NCBI GenBank assembly: GCA_022478985.1
Contig: JAKSZP010009604.1
Span: 19,656 to 83,655 of the forward strand
Direction: 5' to 3'
Length of the DNA stretch: 64,000 nucleotides
DNA from: Massospora cicadina
Taxonomy: Eukaryota > Entomophthoromycota > Entomophthoromycetes > Entomophthorales > Entomophthoraceae
The position numbers and the translations under genes are program-made. This document shows positions 57,256 to 64,000 of this stretch, in pieces. Below the pieces are notes generated by a model. The model was given only the letters and a program-made list of their open reading frames with translations, was not told where the DNA came from and searched no databases. Positions within the stretch are counted from its first letter, which is position 1, and each line of letters begins with the position of its first letter.

Positions 57256-57778
57256 AATTATAAATATATGAATTTTAGGTTCTTTTATTTAATATTTAGC
57301 CAAGTTGATAGAAAACAGAACTGAGGAGCCTCCTGCTCCCAATTCCTTCCCTATATACACAGGCTAAAGGCTAAAATAAAATATAAGCTTATGGTGCCAA
57401 CTTGAATGATGCTTGGTGTAAACTTTACAGCAGGATTGCGGAATCTTTACTCAATGATTCTGTGCCAGTTCCGATCCTCAATGGTTCCGCGCCAGTTCCA
57501 TTTCGAATCCCAATCAAACCGTGAAACTCCCAAGCACCCATTTTATTCCATTCTCAATTTGAATCCAAATCAAATCTCAAAACTACCCATTTTTCTCGTT
57601 TTCCGTTTAGTAGCGACTTGGACGCCCATCTTGCTCCTTGGCCTACTCCAAGCTCCAGCCCCTTAGGCATCCTTGCCAGAAACAACGCCCCTCCTCCTCC
57701 ATACCTACAGACACAGCCTGCCCTGTCTTACCAAAGATCAGGGCAATGTGATGCTGAGGATAGACCTCAACCGTCACA
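56960..57778 (-). repeat. Element G 5' LTR (819 bp)
   Basis: Contains, in minus-strand order: U3 of about 455 bp, TATATA at 57,357-57,352, start region TCAGTTCTG at 57,324-57,316, Gag ATG at 57,255, and coding sequence to its end. Many of the differences from the 3' LTR are C/T or G/A changes at CpG. Confidence 0.95.
57313..57358 (-). promoter_or_regulatory. Core promoter of element G
   Basis: Minus-strand GTATATAGGG with an initiator-like TCAGTTCT about 32 bp later. The RNA starting here would begin (A)GTTCTGTTTTC, the segment complementary to the primer site. The same core is present in the 3' LTR near 52,170-52,215. Confidence 0.55.
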
Positions 57779-57783
57779 CCGTG

Positions 57784-58715
57784 GGCATTCTGGCCGATTT
57801 TCCTGAAAGCTTAATGAAATATCAGGGAAGCTTCAACATGGAAAAAGCGGACCATCTGCCAAAACATACTAGGTATGATTGTGGTTTTGGACACCCATGG
57901 AGTTGGTGAACATCAACTGCCCGTTGTATCCTCATACAGCGGAGGAAGAGGTTGCACTCAATACCTGGTTGGACAAATGTTAAAAAAAGGATGGATGTTC
58001 AAAGAAACCTCACCCATCGCCTCCCCCTATTGCCTTTGTAAAAAAATTGGATGGATCGCTCCATCCTTGCGTGGATTACAGTCACTTGAACAAAATAACA
58101 GTTACAGATCCCTATCCATTGCCTTTAGAGCAGACAATCAGTTAGGCAATTGCCAAATCCCGTGTGTTTTTGAAACTGGATCTGGTGAACACTTTCACCA
58201 AATTTGGGTGATGGAAGGATAGGAATGGTTGACTGCAATCTGAATGAAGTGAGGCATTTTTCAATTTCGTGTAATGCCCTTTGGGTTGAAAAATGCTCCC
58301 GCTACATTTCAACAAATGATTGACAACGCGCTAGGGGATCTCCAGTTCTATTGTGCTATTGCATACATTGATGATATCCTAGTTCATTCCCCAACTCCCA
58401 AACAACATGCTATCGACTTGAAGCGGTGGTTGTCGCTTTGCATAAAGCAGGGTTGTTCCTCAAAGCTTCCAAGTGCGAATTTTATAAGGAAGAGGTCACA
58501 TTTCTCAGAAACCTGGTTCTCAAAGAAGGTGTTGCAAATTAGATGTAGAGAATGGCCAACTCTGACCATACAGAAGCAACTTTGGAGTTTCTTAGGAACT
58601 ATCATCTTCTTGAAAAAGAAATTTCCCCCACACTTTCCCAGTCCGCTCCACTCCACCCCTCACTGGAAAAAATGTACCGTTTTGTTGGACCCCCAAATGC
58701 CAGCAGGCATTCAAA
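57784..58715 (+). pseudogene. Element H reverse transcriptase
   Basis: Directly after the G insertion: GILADFPESLMKYQGSFN continues the H polyprotein. The RT entry at 57,875-58,080 reads [20 protein letters not shown], then SPYCLCKK. After several shifts come FQFRVMPFGLKNAPATFQQM (58,258-58,320) and the catalytic AYIDDILVHS at 58,360-58,390 (YIDD in place of YMDD, seen in some Ty3 elements). The thumb, with SFLGTIIFLKKKF near 58,590-58,625, is in yet another frame. Several stops mean it is inactive. Confidence 0.85.
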
Positions 58716-59244
58716 TTGATCAAGGAGGTGTTTGTGTCTCCTCCCATTTTGAAACATGCTGATCCCACCAAACCGTATATTGCCGCATGTGATGCTTCAT
58801 CAGTAGCAGTGGGCGCGGTGCTGCTTCAGGACCACAATGGTCTTGAACATCTGTTCGCTTATTTTTCCCAAAAATTCACTACTATAGAGCAGTCTTGGGC
58901 CATTTATGACAAGGAACTGGCAGCTGTTGCATGGGCTTTAACTCATTGGCGATACCTGTTACAAGGTGCACGTCATGAGCCAATGGTTTGCATGGATCAC
59001 CAGGCTCTCTTGTATTTCCGCAAACCCCAAAATTGGTGCACCTGCAGGCCCAAACCTATTGGGACCTGTGCAGTTTTAACTTCAAATATGACTTTGTCAA
59101 AGGTGCGCTCAATGTCCTTCCTGATTTCCTAAGCCATAGCCCTGCTCACTGTCCCTTGGAACCTGAGGAAGTGGATCTCGTTACCGTGATTCCTGCTACT
59201 CTTAGATTCTGTCAATTGTTCCCTCCGTTGTTTCCACTGCCACG
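58716..59244 (+). pseudogene. Element H RNase H
   Basis: A 138-codon open frame with all three catalytic positions: PYIAACDASSVAVGAVLLQD (Asp near 58,790), WAIYDKELAAVAWALTHW (Glu near 58,915), and MVCMDHQALLYFRKPQN (Asp near 58,998). The typical end block VKGALNVLPDFLSHSP is one frame over at 59,095-59,150. It degrades RNA in the hybrid between RT and integrase. The frame shift near 59,035 is the only obvious break. Confidence 0.85.
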
Positions 59245-60409
59245 TTGTCTTCCGATGATCTGTTATTGGCCCAGGTGTTAGCTGGTCAAATGGCCTGCCC
59301 TGAGGGCGTGGAGTTGGTCGAACAGTTGGCTCACTCAAGTCCCAAACACTCCCTATACTCCTTAGAAAAGGGCCTCATTTACTTCCATTCTCTTGTGTGG
59401 GTTTCCCCCTCCTTCCACCCAAAAGTATTCCATGCACACCATGATCCCCCCACAGTTGGACATCCCGGTAACAAGAAATGCATTGATCTGATCAAGCGAA
59501 CCTTCAATTGGGCAGGACTGACCAAAGAGGTCTTAGCTTGGATCGCTGATTGTGTTACTTGCACTAGGGCCAAGTCAGATCACTCCAGTAAGAAAGCCTC
59601 CTACACCCTTTACAGCAGGCGGAAGGTCCATGAACCTCAGTGTCCGTAGACTTTATCATCAATTTCCCCTGTTCTAATGGGTTCACAGCGGTGATGGTAG
59701 TGGTGGATCACTTTACAAAATTTTCCCTTTTTATCCCTTGCACTTCCACAATTATGTCGGAAGAAACTGCCCATCTTTTTGTATGACATGTGTTTTCGAT
59801 GTTCAGTCTTCTCCAGGAAATTGTTAGTGACCAGGGTACTCAGTTTACCAAAGCTTTTGGAGTGAACTCCTATCAATCCTGAACATAATCCCCTGTCAAT
59901 TCACGACATATCACCCCCATTCTGATGGTCAGACTGAGTGGGTTAATCAAGTCCTCAAACAATACCTGCGTTGCTATGCCACAGCAGCGCAGGATACTTG
60001 GGCTGGTGACTTGCCTCTCGCTCAATTTGCATACAATAACGGGATCCATGCATCCACGTGGTTTTCACCATATGAAGCAACGTTGGGTTATAACCCATCA
60101 TTTTCAGTCAGGGCATGCTTGCGACCTGAGGTTCAAGCTTCCACGGATCATGCTATCCATATTTGATCAACTCAAGCCTTAGTGCAGGAACACCTCACCA
60201 AAGCCATTAGAGAATACAAGAGGTTTGCAGATTGTAAGCAACTCCCAGGCCATGACATAACAGTGGGCTCCTATGTTATGCTTAATATGCATCATTTGAG
60301 AATGCAAGTGCCCTCCTGTAAGTTTGCAAATAAGCGTTTGGGTCCCCACTTGGTGGAGGAGGATTTTGGCAATGGTGCTTTCCAGTTAAAGTTACCATCT
60401 CGCTGGTAA
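59245..60409 (+). pseudogene. Element H integrase
   Basis: The zinc domain frame 59,245-59,649 has FHAHHDPPTVGHPGNKKCID and CVTCTRAKSD (HHCC). The core follows in other frames: SVDFIINFPCSNGFTAVMVV (59,640-59,700, first Asp), IVSDQGTQFTKAF (59,820-59,860, second Asp) and PFSDGQTEWVNQVLKQYLRCY-type sequence at 59,915-59,975 (third, Glu). The C-terminal frame 60,182-60,409 holds GSYVMLNMHHLRMQVPSCKF and KRLGPHLVEEDFGNGAFQL, a GP(H)-type version of the GPF/Y motif. It inserts cDNA. Several frameshifts and a stop near 59,785 are present. Confidence 0.8.
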
Positions 60410-60794
60410 CAACATTCCATTTTCCACATATCTCAGCTGTCTCCGTTCAAGGGGACTATCCCCATGGATCCTTAGCTGATAATAATTGGGGAGGCATAGG
60501 AGGCTAAAGTGGAGGGCATTTTAGCATCCCGCAAATCTTGGAGGTCAGTTCAATATCTCGTCGCTTGACAAAAGTTATTTAGCCTACAATAATAGTTGGG
60601 TCAAGACCTGCAATTGAGCAAAATGCATAGAACTGGTCAAGACGTTTCATGAGTTTCATCCCAATGCTCCTCGTCCCCCCCAAAAAAAGAGTTGCTACTT
60701 TAATGGCATTCAAGTTGCCCAAGGCTCACAAAAATGTAGCTCTCATGCAGTTTCCTAGCTGTGGCGCCCCTCCTTTGGCAAAAGGAAAGGGTAA
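60410..60794 (+). pseudogene. Element H Pol tail with chromodomain trace and pre-LTR region
   Basis: After the integrase, ISQLSPFKGTIPMDP and then EAKVEGILASRKSWRSVQYL (60,500-60,560) resemble the link and the first half of a chromodomain (WEVEEILxxR...YLVKW). It is degenerate, with stops. A purine-rich GGCAAAAGGAAAGGGTAA at 60,776-60,794 is the likely polypurine tract. No other feature is seen. Confidence 0.45.
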
Positions 60795-61835
60795 TGTAAG
60801 TCCAGGGGAATGACCCTTTGCATGGATCAGGTGATTTTCCCATTTTCAAGTAAGAAGGGTCCAAAGAGGGCGGCTGTAACCTTCATCACCCAGGGTGACC
60901 TCACCCATGTGGTAGATGAGTGCAGGGTAACAGTGCTCCCTCTGAAGATTCCTCCCCCAGTTCCCGCACTTGCCTCCACCAAACTAGGCTAATGAATTGA
61001 GAAAATCTACACCAAAATCATCAGTAACCATCAGCCCCATGAGTGGGAGGGACTTTATAAATCTGATGGCGCCAAATCCTCGAAATTGAAGTTAAAATGT
61101 CCAAAATCAACGGAAATAAAACCTGAAGGGCAAGAAACTAATAGTCAAAAAGGGACAAGTAGAAAATTCTTGGCTGAAATCGCTGATGGCATTGAGCCAT
61201 CAAGCAGTATGATAGCTGATGCCAAACTCCCCTCGAAATCGTCAGGGACAATCCCCAATGAGCAGGTATCAACATTAAGGACTGTTGCTGAAAGTTTGAA
61301 ACCCCCATTTCAAGGATCAGGATTAGTGCCCAATGTAACCCATTTAGCTGAACAAACGCCCCAGCGACCATGCACGGGCAGGTTGCCCATTCCAAACCTG
61401 TTTCCGAGTTAATTGGGACTTCCCCTATGTGGGTTGGTTCTGGGGGATTCCTGTTGCCTGTCAGGCCAGATGCTGTCATGCTAACTGGCATAAATGTAGT
61501 AGAGCCTCAGTTCAGGCATTTGTGGATAGAATGATAGCAACTTGGCCTACTGCTGAAACCTTTGACGTTGGTTAAAATTAATATCATTTCCCCCACCCCC
61601 AAAAATTTGCCAGGTTAGGTCAAATTTGAGAGCCCCAATCCCTGCTTTGACAAGATTGCCTTAATTGAACACTATTTAATCAGTCATTTTGCACTGAGGA
61701 AATTGTTGGTCAATTTTTAAACCTTTACTTTCAAATAAAATTCCTACCAGTACCCAAGTTTTTTATTTTACTCCAATTTTTTGTGCCAAAGTCCTGATGG
61801 CACTAACTTAGTAGCTGTAAAGGTTACTCTTTGGT
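60795..61835 (+). repeat. Element H 3' LTR, truncated
   Basis: From TGTAAGTCCAGGGG. Matched to 49,011 onward, with TATTTAAT at 61,673 and GTTGGTCAAT at 61,705. It ends at 61,835 where the D-family LTR begins, about 320 bp short of the 5' copy, so its Gag-coding part is missing. Open frames inside (61,086-61,412; 61,138-61,491) are not shared as frames with the 5' copy and are not annotated. Confidence 0.75.
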
Positions 61836-62957
61836 TGTTATTGGCAAGCAACCCAGTAACCTTTTTACTGCACAGGTTTAATTTCCTCATGCAATTTGTT
61901 GCGTTGTATAGAATGTATTATCAACTGATAATAGTATGGAGACTATTATCTGTAGTTGAGATTGAACTATATTTTGACCCAATGCTTGGTCAGTATTACC
62001 AATTAAATACTATTGAAGTTGTACTCATATGGATTCATTCCCTATACTCTTGTCCGCCCAATCTTTGCTAAGATACCCTGGTGACAGTCTCTCTTGGCCC
62101 AACACACAGTTGGCAGCTATCCCTGATTGTAGTTCCTTCTTCTCTAGATCCCCGCTCAGATCTTTACTCTTCTCTCTGAGAGTCTTCCAATTATTTCCCT
62201 CTGCAATAATATCCTTGAGATGGAACTTCACACTAGATGTTGATAGTCTAACTATAACCAAATCTATAATAAAACTAATAATGTTCTAATGTATTTTTTG
62301 TATCTGTTTTTATCTCTCTTTTATTATAGTGAATCCTAGGGAATTTATAGGGGATTTGTTCATCTAACCCTCAGTTGACACCTCTTCAATGAAACAGCAG
62401 CTGTTGTTGTTGAATCACCTTTCTCATCTCAGCAGCGATGGTCTTCCCCATCCTGGCTAGGACTCCATCATTGTACATCCTTGAGACTTAAACGGAAAGA
62501 GTCAGAAATTGTGTCCCTAACGTTTTCCTCTCAATCCAAGTGAACCAACCATATTTGGTTAGTGACCTGCTTAGGTAATGGGACTTATTACCCATTATGG
62601 CAGGTCACTCACCAACCAATCAATTCACTAGTTACAGACGACATCACTCGCCTCACAACTTGCTATTCATTCCAAATCAGTCAGTGATGAAACCCTGATT
62701 GATCTCAATCAGTATATCTGATAGTTAATTACTATCAGATGCCCCTATTTCATTGGCAACTCCACCCAATGAGATCTTAAGCTTTCATCCAGATCATTCC
62801 TGACAGATAGAACCAGGCGAATATCTTAAAATCCCTTGAACGTAGTTCCTCCAAAACTCAGGCCAACCAACTTCTGATTCACTTCGCCTTAGGGAATTTT
62901 CCCCTAGCAATTTCAGGTAATCTAGCAGGCTGGGAATATGGAAAAAATCCCAACACA
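61836..62957 (-). repeat. D-family 3' LTR (about 1,122 bp), minus orientation
   Basis: Reverse complement of the D LTR. Starts at 62,957 as TGTGTTGGGATTTTTTCC on the minus strand, after the polypurine tract AAGAGGGGGGA (62,958-62,968), and ends near 61,836 (...TAACA). Blocks such as GTGACCTGCTTAGGTAATGG (62,561-62,580) match the B copy at 34,026-34,045. It is inserted in the H 3' LTR; the interior of its element lies to the right and leaves the window. Confidence 0.8.
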
Positions 62958-63999
62958 TCCCCCCTCTTGCTTATATTTCCAGCGAGAAAAGGACTGGGGC
63001 ATGAGAACACTGCTTCAGACACTTGGTCAAATACTTCATGGATTAAGCAGAGTACACTCATCAATACTCAACACTGCTCAGGGCGACCTTTGGCATATGG
63101 CATTCTTTCTCTTCCTCCTCGCTACCACCTTCTCAGAGCGCAATCCCCATGACCTTCTGTCATGCTGGGCTGATCGATTTACTCATGATGATATTAGTCC
63201 CAGGATCCATTTCCCCCCCATCAGGGTATATGACCTGCTGTCATATTCAGGATTCTTAGTCTGGCGTCCTTTTTATCCTGATTTTCTCCTTGTCCTAGAC
63301 AGGAGACCCTTATTGCAGTGTTTGTTTTGTGGCTCAATTAAGAATGCTTATTTCTTATTTGCCCTTGTTATTTCACTCATAACCTCTTGGCTTAAGTCAT
63401 TCTTAATTCTTCCATTGGAGAGCTTATCTCATTAATTTTGAGATTATTTTCTCCAAAATTGGAGCTTAATGAATTGTAGAGTGCATAATGTCAACTTTTA
63501 TATAAGTCTGACATCCCCCCTCTCATCCAAGTTCATATGTCGAATTCCAAGTCTTGCTACTAGAAGCTCCTCAATAGTTTGTCTGATCCAGACCTCTGTC
63601 TCTTCCAGCAGATGAGTCAGGACGCTTGGTGGAACCTCCTTTATGGTCCACCAGGACTCATACTCCTAGTCTGGCACAAGTGGCTAGTCCTTCCATTGAA
63701 TTACTGGAAATGGTAACTAATCCCTCCAAAACCAGGCTGGCCATCATTTCAAACAACTCTCTGCTTCCTCTTCCTCTGCATTCAATTCCAGAGTTGGACT
63801 TTGAAACTCTCCTGGATTCAGCTCCTTTTGCTGATGCTCCGAACATCATCATAGATGCTCCAGAGATTATGCCAGTTGCTCTGGATCGTTCATTTCTGGC
63901 CAGGTTGGACCTGCTCCCTGAGTTCCTCTTCTGACTCAGTCAGTATTACAAACCCACTGTTCTGGTCTCTGAGCTCTCAATCAGTAACAGTATTCACTT
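62958..63999 (+). pseudogene. Antisense hydrophobic-protein region of the D-family element at the right edge
   Basis: The frame 62,938-63,435 (165 codons, first codons in the LTR) has hydrophobic helices: GDLWHMAFFLFLLATTFSER (about residues 50-68), a middle region PIRVYDLLSYSGFLVWRPFY, and AYFLFALVISLITSWLKSFL (residues 136-155). A second frame, 63,626-63,934, carries SIPELDFETLLDSAPFADAP. Both match minus-strand frames in element D (30,800-32,510). It is opposite in sense to the element, judging by the polypurine tract. No enzyme motif is seen; function unknown. Stops lie between the two frames. Confidence 0.5.
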
Positions 64000-64000
64000 T

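Larger units (their letters stand above)
51819..57778 (-). mobile_element. Element G: complete chromodomain Ty3/gypsy, youngest insertion
   Basis: Minus-strand element of 5,960 bp with two 819-bp LTRs (51,819-52,637 and 56,960-57,778), ends TG...CA, and the target duplication CCGTG at 51,814-51,818 and 57,779-57,783. It carries Gag with membrane helices, PR, RT, RNase H, integrase with GPY end, and a chromodomain. The LTRs differ at roughly 3-4 percent of sites by eye. A handful of single-base shifts and one active-site change separate it from an intact copy. Confidence 0.95.
49011..61835 (+). mobile_element. Element H: Ty3/gypsy with membrane-type Gag, split by element G
   Basis: Plus-strand element in the RT of I. 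5' LTR 49,011-50,373; Gag-PR to 51,818; G inserted; RT, RNase H, integrase and a chromodomain trace 57,784-60,620; 3' LTR from 60,795. The 3' LTR is cut at 61,835 by an LTR of the D family, so the right target duplication is not visible. Reading continues exactly across the G site (TSV then GILADFPESLMKYQG), showing G is the younger insertion. Confidence 0.85.

Noticed and set aside
61836..62957. The D-family LTR at 62 kb as a 5' LTR of a plus-strand element whose Gag starts at 62,938
   Set aside because: The inner side carries a polypurine tract (minus AAGAGGGGGGA) and no primer site, and the sister LTR at 6,534 has its primer site and Gag at the other end.

Overview
This window looks like a repeat-rich eukaryotic nuclear genome. 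I see no host protein gene, rRNA, tRNA gene or CRISPR array. Nearly all of it is nested retrotransposons: Ty3/gypsy-type LTR elements (several with an integrase chromodomain) and four near full-length LINEs of about 5.2-5.5 kb. Chromodomain Ty3 elements plus LINEs with a CCHC ORF1, an APE-type endonuclease and a terminal CCHC fit a fungus best. That assignment is inference; another large-genome eukaryote is possible. Letters A-I below are my own element labels.

Layout. 1-6.5 kb: minus-strand Ty3 remnants, namely element C (collagen-like Gag, PR, RT, a short LTR), an RT fragment, and element B (coiled-coil Gag and part of a 1.1-kb LTR). 6,534-33,695: element D, same family as B, plus strand. 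It has matching 1.1-kb LTRs and the 5-bp duplication ATTAT on both sides, and it sits inside B's 5' LTR, which resumes at 33,701-34,426. D's interior is swollen to 27 kb by nested material: E (minus-strand Ty3, split by LINE1 and by F), F (minus-strand chromodomain Ty3, itself carrying a probable solo LTR and cut by LINE2) and LINE2. D's own 3' part (28.4-32.5 kb) carries antisense reading frames. 34.4-35.7 kb: eroded LINE-like RT. 35.8-41.0 kb: LINE3. 41.0-49.0 kb: element I (plus-strand Ty3), its gag split by LINE4. 49.0-61.8 kb: element H (plus-strand Ty3), split by G (51,819-57,778), a complete young minus-strand chromodomain element with 819-bp LTRs and the duplication CCGTG. 61.8-64 kb: a minus-oriented D-family 3' LTR and the adjoining interior of an element running off the window.

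Most interesting signal. In F, G and H, which are clearly diverged, the Gag reading frame starts inside the 5' LTR just downstream of a TATA/start-site region, runs through the LTR end, and encodes two to four hydrophobic, membrane-type helices before the capsid region. Element I also has such helices at the Gag N-terminus, but its LTR limits cannot be seen. None of F, G or H has a tRNA-type TGG primer site. Instead, 2-4 nt after the LTR lies an 8-10 nt sequence complementary to the predicted 5' end of the element's own transcript, as in the self-primed Tf1/sushi group. The B, C and D elements differ: they share a 17-nt TGG primer site. A membrane-anchored, LTR-encoded Gag joined to a coding self-primer site is, to my knowledge, not a described Ty3 architecture.

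Most genes carry stops or frameshifts. G is the least damaged element. Differences between G's two LTRs fall heavily at CpG sites, which suggests cytosine methylation.
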